A DNA stretch of 64,000 nucleotides. Origin: Reticulascus tulasneorum (lineage: Eukaryota; Ascomycota; Sordariomycetes; Glomerellales; Reticulascaceae). Below, one piece after another: positions 34,065 through 44,474 of the stretch; the stretch's first letter is position 1; every line of letters starts with the position of its first letter. Both the position numbers and the translations under genes were made by a program. Below the pieces are notes generated by a model that was not told the DNA's origin, ran no database searches, and worked only from the letters and a program-made list of their open reading frames with translations. The stretch spans positions 3,492,504-3,556,503 of the forward strand of contig LSAX01000007.1 in assembly GCA_001557505.1 (NCBI GenBank), in the 5' to 3' direction.

Positions 34065-34406
34065 TTAAATGTGGCATGTCCAGTCGAAGATGGTGCTTCC
34101 TCGTTTAGCATATGCCTTAGGTCGGCTGTATTGAACCTCGCAAGCGACGTCCATGTCAACTTTACGCCGCTTATTGCCACGCCTGCATCTCCAGTCGCCG
34201 GGCTTATCTCCTATCTGCTCGACATTCCAGTCGGCACCATATTGGGCCTTGCAAGCGCTGGCTACGTCGACGGTGCCAAGCAATTTGCGAGCGTGCAAAA
34301 CTTGAGACACATCGCCCTCTCCCGGTACGGCAATGGCGGCGCTTGGACTAGCGAGGAGGGCGAGGCCGACGATGGCGCCAAGAATAGTCGAGGGTGCGAA
34401 CATCAT
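34065..34406 (-). CDS. Small secreted protein with two CxxQY...W.C repeats
   Basis: 113 residues, no intron. Signal peptide is about residues 1-24 (hydrophobic core ILGAIVGLALLASPSAAIA). The mature part contains two units of similar design: VDVASACKAQYG...GDWRC and VDMDVACEVQY...FDWTC, each starting with V-D-x, a Cys followed two residues later by Q-Y, and ending W-x-C about 20 residues on. This suggests an internal duplication with one disulfide per unit. Function unknown. Small size and secretion fit an apoplastic or antimicrobial-type protein, which is inference only. Confidence 0.65.
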   Translation of the reverse strand: MMFAPSTILGAIVGLALLASPSAAIAVPGEGDVSQVLHARKLLGTVDVASACKAQYGADWNVEQIGDKPGDWRCRRGNKRRKVDMDVACEVQYSRPKAYAKRGSTIFDWTCHI

Positions 34407-36460
34407 GATATTGTAACTACTTTATGTTAGCAATCACGATGGTGAATAACTTCAAACGGAGTAAGGCCAGCTGCGAGTATCTTACTTAGAGGCTTAGGTA
34501 AAGATTGTGTGTATTATAGTTCTAGAGTGAACTAGATAAGGGTAGGTGAGGTAGCTGAGAGAAAATGTTGCTCAGTTCAGGCTGTTGTGAGGGCATCGAA
34601 TTCTGCGAATCCAAGATCCTGTGAGCCATATTTGTAGAAAGATCTTCGCATGCTAAACTGAGACTGTGTGTCACAGTAGGAATTGGGTTGACTTATTTGC
34701 TCTCGAACGGCCGCTGCCCGCCACATTCCACAGGATCCTTCTACAGGAGGGCATGATCCAAGCTGAAAGGATCATATCGGCCCGACCCTGAAAAGTCTTA
34801 GTTCAGAGGCGGAGTTTGGGCTTGCATGAAGCCATCAAATGATACGATCACAACATGGGTTCTCGAAGATACACCCGTCACCGATAGAGACAACTGACTG
34901 TGTCTACCTAAACAAACGCATATATCAGCCCGATAACACCATGTTGTGCTTCATTAATCCTGATACGAGGCCTTTAGATAACTTTGTCCTCATGACCTTC
35001 CATGTAAATGATCCTTGCATTCCATGATTAATGCATACTGTTCCTCATCTGCTAAAACTCTCAAACAATTCAACATACCCACTTGCACTTTAACTACATG
35101 CCTACCGATGTAGCATCTATCTGCCTTCATCAAGATGTATCAGCTAAACGTCGACTTCTTACGGTTAGTAAGTTCAACTGAGACTCCCAAGCCCTTTCAT
35201 TCCTGGTCCTCACTTGCAAGTGTCTCACTGACCGTCATAGTTGTGCCTAAAAAGAAAGGATTTAACATAATTATAGAGGGAAAATGGGTGCTTAGGTACC
35301 AGGTTAGGGGTAAATTTATAATATTTTATAGTGATATAGGAGGGGCTGGTAAGAATAAGAAATATAATACTCGAACACTAACACGATTATGCGACATATA
35401 TCGCCTCTTGTTGGGCTATTCCAACAGTACGGTTCCGTTTTCGAAAGCCATAAACGGGCTCAATTTGGCCGGGCTACAGATAAGACGAATGACTTCAATT
35501 CTGGTCGATTGACATCAAGCTTCTTTCCGAGGCAAGTGCTGGCCTTACATAGCCTGCAGCATCAAACGAGCCTGTACAGTCAGAATGTCGGGATAACGAC
35601 AGTGGAGGAATTCGACGTCGAGTGTCTTCCATAAATCCAGGGGTCTGTGGCAGAGTGCGCGGTCTGGGAATTGACTACTGAATCAAAGTTTTCAAGCGAT
35701 TAAACCTAACCGGTTCATTCCTGGCCATCGCTTCTACAGCATTCAGACCAGGCCCCGCGACAATTAGAACCATTCCCTTCATGATATCGCGACACGTATC
35801 AATGCATGTGTTGTTCGCTGATTGATTCCATAACAAGCTTGGACAACATCTTTGTTGCTTCTCAACCCTCTTTTCGGACAGGCTCATTGGATCTTGGGAC
35901 TACAATCTGCAACGTGCGAGTTCTTAATATTGACAAGTCTGAACTCGTAAATTTTCGCATGGGCTAAGCCGCTCAAGGCCAGCGAGGACCTCCCAGAGAC
36001 GTCCATGGCCATCGCTCCTGCCCCCGGAAGATATGGCATCTCCGGGAATGACCGAAACTGAAAGACTATTAACAACGACTCTGGCTGAATATCAATCGTC
36101 TAATTCTCCAATTCGAAGCCATCTCATCCACAATGGCTGATGAACACGGCCCAACGCCCGAGAGCTGACGCTCAGTATTTGCAATTCAGGGTCAACCCCA
36201 ACCCTGTGTATCTCTGCCCAGGGGTCAGTGTTCAGTGAATGTGCTTCAACGTCGCCAACTAACAGCCTCGGAACCATTTTAAAGAAAGTAGGCATCTTAC
36301 GAGAGGCGAGTCACATCGGCGAGGGCTAGCACAATCATACAGGATAGTGAACTTGAAAGAGTTGATCTGGTCTTCCTACTTCGCCAATTTGTTTCGCTAC
36401 TTGCTCGAGACTTTGCTCAGAAGCAATTTAACACGCACCAGGTCACAGTCTATCTATGTG
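34407..36460. other. 2 kb gene-poor region
   Basis: No credible gene. A patch at about 35240-35370 is AT-rich with TA-biased sequence and may be a small RIP-mutated transposon scrap. The rest shows only short frames without motifs. Confidence 0.45.
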
Positions 36461-38682
36461 CTACGTTGGTTGCGGCCCTCCAATAGTAGTCGGACTCCCG
36501 GAAACACCGATACAGTGGTATGCGTTGAGCCAAAGAGCTGAGCAGTCAGTGCCCACGCCCGTGTTCCACTTATAAAAGTCACTGAGGAAGCAAGTTAGTC
36601 TCAAGTCATTAGCACAATTGCTTTAGACATATTCAACTCACTCTAGACTGATGCCATTGGCATTGGCGATTGCCCAACAACCATCACCGGCCGTGCCGTG
36701 CCAGTAGAATCGGATACCTGCATGAATATGTCAGCTTTTGGATTTCAACAGACGTCTTGTGTCTACAAGAGCCAAAGACTTGAACTCACATCCCGCAATC
36801 ATGCCAGGTTGCGTCGGTGTCGGCGTCGATCCGCCCCCACCACCACCAGTATTAGTAGTAGTGGTGCTAGTGAGCGTTGTCTTCGTCGTGCTCAAAGAAG
36901 TTGTGCTTCGTGATGTCGTCGTGCCTCCGCCGCCGGATGTGGAACTCGGCCCGGGCCCGTCGGTGGGATCGTCTTCAAATACGGGGCCCGTGCCCGTCGC
37001 CTGCAGCCGGATGCATAGCCGCGCCTCGACGACTAGGCGGGAGGTGCAGGCCGATGACGAAGAGCCCTCGCCTAGCTGGTCCCGGTTCCAGGCCATGAGG
37101 TTTGAGATGGTAATACTGTGCCATTCAGCGATGGAGGCGCACGAATCGCCTTCACTGACGATCCACACGTCTGCGCAGTTGCTGGGCGTCGAAACGGGTG
37201 GGGGCGTTGTCGTCGTGGGCGGAGGCGGTTTCGTTGTGGGGGTGCCGGGAACGGCGACGCAGTAGAAGAGCCCGCCCGTGACTACCGTGTTGATCAGTGT
37301 CGTTAGCTTTGATATCTTTGATTTCGGTAAGACTGTTGCTTACTTCTGGAGCAATCATTTAACACGGTTGGGTTCCAGCGGGTAAAGTCCTCGCGCGTAA
37401 AGGCCGTGCCAAACAGCTCCACGACATCATCGCAAGTATCTTCGGTCGGGACTCGGTACCACGCCTTACAATCGGCCACGATTCCCTCGGCGACGCCTGA
37501 TCTGGGCTTGGTGGTCGTGGTGGGCATAGGAGCAGGTGTGTCCTTGTCGAAGTTGGCTACGCAATAATAGTAGTTCAGCCAGAGTCCAAGGCAGTTACCA
37601 TCAAGTGCCGGGTTCCACTCGAAGAACTGCTCTCGGGTGATGTACGTGATTTCAGATAGGATCGTGTCGCAGTTCTCATCCTGAAGTCTCTAGTCAGAGC
37701 TGTTTGACTGAGGTTTGGTAAATGAAGAAGTCTCGGAAGGAACTCACTGCTTTTGCTTGACGGTATGCCTGACAGCTTGACGGGATACCCGCCTGCACCG
37801 GCGACGGTGTGAATGGGGGCACAGTGGTTGTCGATGTCGAAGTGTGGTTCGTAGGCGTAGGAGGTTCGGCGGTGCCGTTCCCGGTGGGGCGTGACCACAC
37901 CAGTGATGACGACCCCGTGGGACGAATCCCGACGCACACCCACCAGCCGAAGTAGAGCCCCCCGCAGTCCTGCCCAAGCGAGGGATTCCACTCCAGCAGC
38001 TTGCTCATGGTCAGGGGGTTCCCGTCAGGGCTCATATTGACAATGGTCTGGCATGTATCTCCATACCCGACATAGTGCCACCATCGACACCCGGCAGGCT
38101 GTCCAGCTTGCGTTCGTTGCGGAGGCCAGGCGGTCTCGACCGGAATGGTGGTCCCGTTTGTGGTTGTGATCGGCCAATTAGATGAGTAGGTGGCATTGAC
38201 GGAGCTGGTGATGCTGGTTCGAGTCGTTGTCCTTGGGGTTGACCCGGCACTGGAAGTTGTCGAAGTCGTCGTGGTGCACTTACCGGGTCCCGTGCCAACG
38301 CAATATGCGTTTCCCAGCCAAAAGTCTGTTTGACTCAGTTGATTCAGTACTCCTTGCTTTTTCAACACTTGAAATTGTGATTCCACTCACTTGTCAGGCA
38401 GTCTGCTGAGACGTCGGGATTCCACTGCAGGAACTGGGCTTTCGTTTTTCCATACTTGGCAGGCACTGTTTCGCAATTGTCGCCAGAGACAATTGTATGC
38501 CAGGCGTTGCTGAAGAAATGTTGTCGGATTAGCAGATTGTTTGGTGACAGACCGAAGTGACCTTACCAATCCTTGGCCGTGTTTGGGAATGTTGGCGCGC
38601 CCGGACAGGCATCTTGTGCAAGGGCGACGGACAGATGCCCAAGAAAGCCCAACAGCGCAACAACGCGACACTTGGACATCAT
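36461..38682 (-). CDS. Secreted six-LysM protein
   Basis: 612-residue model from seven exons: 38682-38567, 38509-38391, 38325-37748, 37680-37344, 37281-36790, 36717-36642, 36581-36461. All introns are 57-72 bp, GT..AG. Signal peptide at start (VVALLGFLGHLSVALA). Six LysM-type modules follow, marked by Cys-x-W/Y at the start, G/E-D-x-C, an FxxWNP-like core and an exit YC/LC: starting CNAWHTI, CRWWHYV, CQAYRQA, CKAWYRV, CADVWIV and CIRFYWH. Modules are separated by Thr/Ser/Pro-rich linkers. LysM proteins bind chitin. Extracellular multi-LysM proteins in fungi shield hyphae or sequester chitin oligomers. The gene is divergent from a chitinase 926 bp away. Confidence 0.92.
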
Positions 38683-39608
38683 GGCAACTCTGTTCAACGT
38701 GATTCTGGAGATGTGTCTTGGTATTCGAGCGCCCATGAGTACAGGTAAGAGGGTAGCACGCTGTCGACGAGCTAGGACGGACACTCAACGCTGATTAGTA
38801 TCCCAGAGGAACATTTGTCCCGACTCTTTTGTCGGGGGCTTGGGTAGGTCCCATAACCAGCAAAGTCCCTCATCGCCCTGCCTTCATCCATGGAGTTGAA
38901 CCCCTGAGCTTATGCCTGTCCGACAGCGGGACTGTCAGGCACGTGTAGATGTCCATGTACCGGTACCTACGACGAGGTCTGTCTTGCCATCTCAAAGGAA
39001 TATGCCCAGACCTTGATTACACCGCAGAGCTGCCGCGAGACGGTGTCATCGTAATAGTCTTCACGTGAGCTTACAATGAGCCGGATCGCCACGAGGATTA
39101 TTGCTTGCCATGTCAGCGCCGACTTGGCGCATGAGTGGGTCCGAGTAAAGTACATAGGGCTACAAGGATGGTGGATGTAACATCAAGCAGGGGTAGCTAT
39201 GCAAGTAAGAATGATCTCCGAAAATCGTAGTCGCTAATGCCTTCCGCGTATCCGACTGGGATCCTTTGCTGATGGCTCTCCTTGGCATCGGGACGTGGAA
39301 AGGGGCCGATACTATCGTATGGTAGACCCTAGGTTGACAGGACCCATCCATTGCTCGACCGGCCTTAGAGACGGGCGAACATGAAGGCAGCCGCGTCACG
39401 CCAAAGGTCTCGTCTGTTGTCCATGGCTGCTCGTGGTCCTTCTCAAAACACGGCCGGCAGTAACCCACCTCGCCCAATCCTCAAGTCGCTCAGCGTCGCT
39501 GCCATTCACCCCCCGACAAAAGGAGTCGGGACAGTCATGCTCATTATCCCGCTGCGAGTGTCAGTACACCGTCTTTGGCAGAGTGTCATCTTCAGTCCAA
39601 CCACCAAC
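38683..39608. promoter_or_regulatory. Shared divergent promoter, LysM gene / chitinase
   Basis: 926 bp between the outward-facing starts at 38682 (-) and 39609 (+). No other gene recognised inside. I could not identify specific factor sites. Co-regulation is inferred from the arrangement. Confidence 0.45.
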
Positions 39609-41380
39609 ATGTTGCGTGTCAAAGATGCTTGTCGCGGGACGGCGACGACCATCTTCGTCCTGCTGCTGCATTGGTCCTCGATTCCATCTGTATCTGCTCA
39701 GAACTCACCTGGAACCTTCACCAACAATACATCATCAGCGGATGAGAGGCCTTTTTTCCTTATGAGGACCGGGCCCAATAGGGAGACTCGAGCAGATCAA
39801 GAACAGTACACATGTACTAAGACCAAGCTTTGTGAAATCGGCTGCTGTGGAAAGCTGTGGGTATTCCTCTGAAACGACTATATTCTACCTTGCTGGCGAA
39901 GCTGACAGGAATCGCGGCTGTAAAGCGATGAGAATGGCGACGGCGTGTGTGGTCTCGGCCCTGACTTCTGCGGTGATAAGTGTTCTTCGACATGTCACTA
40001 TAAGTCTGAATGTGATCCAGGATGGGGAATCGAGTGGTCCAACGCGACCGACTGCCCCCTCGCCGTCTGCTGCTCAGAGTTCGGCTTCTGTGGCACGACC
40101 GCTGACTTCTGCGGCGGCAACGTCGTTGTGTCGCCAACGTGCGACCCTGCCGCTGGGAGCTCCAACAAGCGCACCATCGGGTACTACGAGGGCTGGAACT
40201 GGCAACGCCCCTGTGGCCGTATGACACCCGAGGAGATCCCCCTCGGCTACTATACGCATATCTTTTTCTCATTCTCGCTCATCAATCCTACGAGCTACCG
40301 CCTGGAACCAATGGATGCTACCACGGGCACGCTGTATAAGCGGGTGTCGGCACTCAAGGCGCGAGATCCCAATCTCCAGGTCTGGATTGCTATTGGCGGC
40401 TGGGCAATGAACGATCCTGGTCCGTGGAGGACGACATTCTCGGACATTGCAAAGTCCGAGGCGGCTACAAACCAGTTCTTGGAGTCCCTCGTTACCTTCC
40501 TCGAAGTCAACGAATATGACGGCGTAGACTTGGACTGGGAGTACCCAGTCGCCGAGGACCGTGGCGGTATTCCGGAGGACTTTGACAACTACGTTACTTT
40601 CCTAAAGCGGATACGTGCTCGCATCGGCCAGATGGGTCGGCCTATAGGTCTATCACTCACACTGCCAGCCTCATATTGGTATCTGCGTGGATTCAACATT
40701 GTGGAGCTCGAGCCGCTTTTGGACTTTTTTAACATCATGACCTACGATATCCACGGCGTGTGGGACAGTACTGTTGAGTCGTTGGGACCGTACGCTTTTG
40801 CTCATACGAACCTCACCGAGATCAACTCTGGCCTTGAACTTCTCTGGCGAAACCACATTAATCCCGAGCGAGTCAACCTTGGGCTTGGATTCTACGGGAG
40901 GAGTAAGTTTCTGCCCTCTACCCTCTCCCTGAAAGATGGCTACAACTGACCACGAGTTGAACAGGCTTCACAATGAAGGACCCGAACTGCATGGAGGCCG
41001 GGTGCGAATTCACCGAAGGTGCCAAGGGGGGGGAATGCACGGGCACACCGGGGGTTCTTTCCGCAGCCGAGATCAACCAGATCATAAAAGACGGCGCAAA
41101 GGTTGTAACGGACGAGGCGGCGGCCGTTCAGATCGTCGCGTGGGACAGCAATCAGTGGGTCAGCTTTGACAATACCGAGACTCTCAAGACCAAGGTCGAG
41201 TTCGCCAATAGGAGATGCCTCGGCGGGACCATGGTTTGGGCGATTGATCTCGACGACGGCACACTGATCGACTCTCTTGGTGACAGTCTGGGGCGGGATA
41301 AGTCGTTCCAGTTACCAAAGATGCGGAATATCAAGACGTGCTTTGGGAAGGCAGAGTGTCCTATATGTGATATGGAATAA
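39609..41380 (+). CDS. Secreted GH18 chitinase with two CBM18 modules
   Basis: 545-residue model with exons 39609-39860, 39933-40902 and 40965-41380. The first intron (GTATTC..GAG) is the least certain; the second is GTAAGT..CAG. Signal peptide IFVLLLHWSSIPSVSA. Two hevein-type chitin-binding modules: one across the first intron (CEIGCCGK...VCGLGPDFCG) and one reading CPLAVCCSEFGFCGTTADFCGG. The GH18 barrel starts RTIGYYEGWNW and has the catalytic DGVDLDWEYP, with Glu as acid/base, then MTYDIHG. The layout matches fungal subgroup C (killer-toxin-like) chitinases, though it ends soon after the barrel without the long C-terminal part often seen. It likely acts with the divergent LysM protein. 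Confidence 0.92.
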
Positions 41381-41815
41381 CATTAGCTCTGAATGGGTCT
41401 GACTGTACAGATTTCTGGTAGTTCTACTTAGCCGAGATATATCTAAGTACGTACTTTCTCATCTGAATACCTACCTACACCGTTTCGTGTTACTTGGTCG
41501 AAGCCAGCAAAGAAAAGACTTACTTTGCGGTACTTGGATGATGAAGAAATTCCTGATTGAATGTCTAAGATGTAGAGCTAGGCATATTTGAGGACCCAGT
41601 AATCACTCGGACAGAGGTCACGCTGTTAGATCGTGACAAGGCCGGGTCGGAGGCTTAAGGCAAATTGACATAAGATAAGACTGAGGTCTTCGCAGATGAG
41701 GCAGAAGGCGCTTCGCTTGGAAATCACTGATTGATAGTCTTCATTTACAGAAGGATATGAACGAAAAAATATTCCACCCCGTCCTCCCGCTTTGTTTCCC
41801 CGCCAGACATACCGG
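41381..41815. other. Intergenic, nothing recognised
   Basis: Convergent spacer between chitinase and metalloprotease. No feature seen. Confidence 0.4.
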
Positions 41816-42940
41816 TCAACACCCTACCTCCTCGTTTTGCACGTCAAAGAACAAGTCCAGGCCGCTGCCTTCATTAAACAGTGGCAGATCCTCCCACGTG
41901 CCGCCATATAAGGAGAACAGTCCACGAACGTCCCGGGCGGTCGGCACATGGTTGACGGGGATGTCGGTCCCGTCGGGCTTCAGCATAACCTTCAGTTGTT
42001 GTCCGCCCTCGACGCGTCCCCCCAGGAATGACGGGTACATCATGATGCTCCTCCAGTCGACGTCTTCGTCGCGGCTATCCTTCGTTCCAGGCTTGAAGTC
42101 ATCTATGTGGCCCAACAAGGGCAGCCATTCCATGGCTGAGAAGCCATAACCCTTAGCGATCTGCCTATTCTTGCAAATCATGTCGAAATGGTGATCAATA
42201 GTGGACAGCCCTCCATCGATTTTCCTTTGAATTTCTTCCCGTGTTCTCTGGTAGTCTGCCAGATTTTCACACTTCCAGTTGCTGGGCCCAAAAATTGTAC
42301 CCCCTTTGCCTGTGAGGCCCCCTTCCTTACTCCAGAAAAACGGATTCTGAGCCTCGTGCTCCAGGCCCCATGCGTGACCTATCTCATGTGCAACTAAATT
42401 ATCAGAGTCAGCTGTGCGGGATTTGACAGAGAAAAAGGCATGGTACATACTATTCGCATAAACATCCATCAACGATACGTCGTCTCTGTCGTTTATATTC
42501 ATTTCCGGTTGAAATCCATCACCAGGCTTGCCCGGGGTTGTCGCCAACTTATTTTGATTGAACTTGACTAACAGAACATCCATATTTCCCTCGCAATCAT
42601 CGCCCAAGTGCTCAATCATCTTGAAGCTGCTGGGAAGACCGGCGGTACGCCACTTTTCAAAGGCGATGCGGATCGGATGGAGTAGCTTCTGTCGGGCTTC
42701 GGTTGTTTCGAAGCAGAAGGGGATTGTCTTGTCGGGCCAGATACCGCCTTCGTGCGTCACCCAGCGACGTGTGTTCGTAGTCACGTTAGATTCAATGGTG
42801 CCAGCAAGGCTGTCAGAGGACACTGCCGGCATAGCATCGTGATTCGAGCTCAGCTTTGGCTCGAATGAGCGGTGCCCTGCTCTCACCGATTCGGCAAGCA
42901 GCAGCGCAGAGAGAAGCATTCGTCCAGGCCTGGAGGGCAT
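41816..42940 (-). CDS. Secreted metzincin zinc metalloprotease
   Basis: 355-residue model with exons 42940-42451 and 42393-41816. The 57 bp intron (GTATGT..TAG) is a multiple of three and has no in-frame stop. Removing it gives NIAHEIGHAWGLEHE, the expected lead-in to the zinc site, so splicing is strongly favoured. The motif HEIGHAWGLEH binds zinc through three His, with Glu as base. The Met-turn is SIMMYPS. Earlier blocks RRWVTHEGGIWPDKTIPFCFE and IRIAFEKW are like astacin-type catalytic domains. The signal peptide follows the ATG at 42940 (or 42919). Role inferred: extracellular protein degradation alongside the neighbouring secreted enzymes. Confidence 0.88.
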   Translation of the reverse strand: MPSRPGRMLLSALLLAESVRAGHRSFEPKLSSNHDAMPAVSSDSLAGTIESNVTTNTRRWVTHEGGIWPDKTIPFCFETTEARQKLLHPIRIAFEKWRTAGLPSSFKMIEHLGDDCEGNMDVLLVKFNQNKLATTPGKPGDGFQPEMNINDRDDVSLMDVYANSMYHAFFSVKSRTADSDNLVAHEIGHAWGLEHEAQNPFFWSKEGGLTGKGGTIFGPSNWKCENLADYQRTREEIQRKIDGGLSTIDHHFDMICKNRQIAKGYGFSAMEWLPLLGHIDDFKPGTKDSRDEDVDWRSIMMYPSFLGGRVEGGQQLKVMLKPDGTDIPVNHVPTARDVRGLFSLYGGTWEDLPLFNEGSGLDLFFDVQNEEVGC

Positions 42941-43497
42941 GGCGGCGATAGGGAATTCACAGAGGTGATTGCTTGACTGTCTGGACAAGAAGGACGACTG
43001 CTGAACGAACTTGTCAACGGCGGACGAGGCGTGGCGGTTGAGCCTGGGGATCGATGAGATCCCATCAACCGTCTAGATCTTTCCGATGGTCGCATGATCA
43101 AGCCGTGCACGGCAGCCGACTCGGGAGCACCTCCATAATACTGCAGTGAGCCTACGATCTCATGTAGGAATCCTCCCGAGCTTACGCTGCATGCAACCTC
43201 AGCTGTAGCAGGCGGTTGCCAAAGAAAGACGAAGTCCTCACTTCCCTAACAGGTAGATTAGTACAAGTACGCCTTGTATTACAGTGTAATTTTATGTGGT
43301 AGCAAAGTTCGGAAATTCTTTTTTTTCTTTTTTGTCACCCGCTTGGGTAGGTCCCTGTCCCTTGAATTGTATCATTATCAATTGCACGATCAGGATGCAG
43401 CCAAGAATGCAACGCATCAGTGTCGATCTCCTTGGCATAGTAGTATTCGGTGAATCTACGGAGTCCAGGGGGTTGCGCTTACATTAACCCAAGCTGA
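42941..43497. other. Intergenic, upstream of metalloprotease
   Basis: Promoter side of the metalloprotease. A T-rich run lies near 43319-43336. No gene seen. Confidence 0.45.
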
Positions 43498-43993
43498 CTG
43501 CCTGATTAGTTCCCTATCATGCGGCCATTTCGACGGAACAACTATGTAGGAGGAATAAATACGCGTAACTCGTCAGCAGTGTAAAGTTAGTTCAGACCGG
43601 GATAACGAAAATCTCTACTGCCTGATTAGTTCCCACGTTCCCTATCATGCGACCATTTCGACGGAATAACTTCGTAGTAGGAATAGATACGCGTAAATCG
43701 TCAGCAGTGTAAAGATAGTTCAGACCAGGATAACGAAAATCTCTACTGCCTGATTAGTTCCCACGTTCCTTATCATGCGACCATTTCGACCGAATAACTT
43801 CATAGTAGGAATAGATACGCGTAACTCGTCAGAAGCGTAAAGTTTAGACCAGGATAACAAAATTCTCTACTACCTGATTAGTTCCCACGTTCCTTATCAT
43901 GCGACCGTTTTGAGGGAATAACTTCGTAGCAGGAATAGATACGCGTAACTCGTCAGTAGTGTTAAGTTTAAACCAGGATAACAAAATCTCTAT
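43498..43993. repeat. Four-copy tandem repeat, about 124 bp unit
   Basis: Copies start at 43498, 43618, 43746 and 43870, each opening CTGCCTGATTAGTTCCC (CTACCTG in the last). Each contains TATCATGCG(G/A)CC, then an ACGCGT hexamer (43561, 43689, 43817, 43941), then CGTCAG and GATAAC(G/A)AAA. Copy 1 lacks an eight-base CACGTTCC-like insert present in the others. Copies are about 90 percent alike by eye. Confidence 0.9.
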
Positions 43994-44161
43994 CTCGCTG
44001 GGCAGTGGATCCTTCTCATTGCCCGAGCGCTGTTGATTGTCAAATTGGGACAGTCTTACTGGATCGTCACAATCATGTCTTAATGCAATTTCTTTTTTGA
44101 GAAAGTCGTGAGTATGTCGATACTCAGCATCCCAACCACTCGAGTAATTGTCGCTAGCCAT
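43844..44161 (-). CDS. Possible small protein, C-terminal half from repeat DNA
   Basis: 105-residue open frame. The first half (hydrophilic, DNYSSGWDAEYRHTHDF...EIALRHDCDDPVRL) lies outside the tandem repeat and looks coding-like. The second half is read through the fourth repeat copy. No signal peptide or known motif. It may be a remnant of a longer gene interrupted by repeat expansion, or chance. Confidence 0.25.
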   Translation of the reverse strand: MASDNYSSGWDAEYRHTHDFLKKEIALRHDCDDPVRLSQFDNQQRSGNEKDPLPSEIEILLSWFKLNTTDELRVSIPATKLFPQNGRMIRNVGTNQVVENFVILV

Positions 44162-44474
44162 GCGATGGGCCTATTGATTGTGGGCTCACGAGAAACTATC
44201 CCGGTACCATCGCAGGTACCGGTACAAGCAGACCCACGAGCATCACACATGTCGCCGAGTCCATCCCCGCCGACATGAGGCCTTGAAGGATACGTCCGGG
44301 AAGCTAACCAGTTCTCTTTGAACGAGCACAGATCCGGTGAGAGTTACAGAACCAGGCTCGTCGACAAACTTATTCCGCTAGACAGGCTGCTTGTCTTCCA
44401 AGGCGCTTACCACTGACTGGTGTTCTCCAAAGTGCCTTCAGCTGTGCTGCTCTACTGTGGCACCAACAGACAAG
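44162..44474. other. Intergenic, promoter of SGNH hydrolase gene
   Basis: Short upstream region with a GGTACC-containing small palindromic patch near 44200-44221. No gene. Confidence 0.4.

Noticed and set aside
36738..37265. 175-codon plus-strand Val-rich frame
   Set aside because: Antisense of the Thr-rich linkers of the LysM protein.
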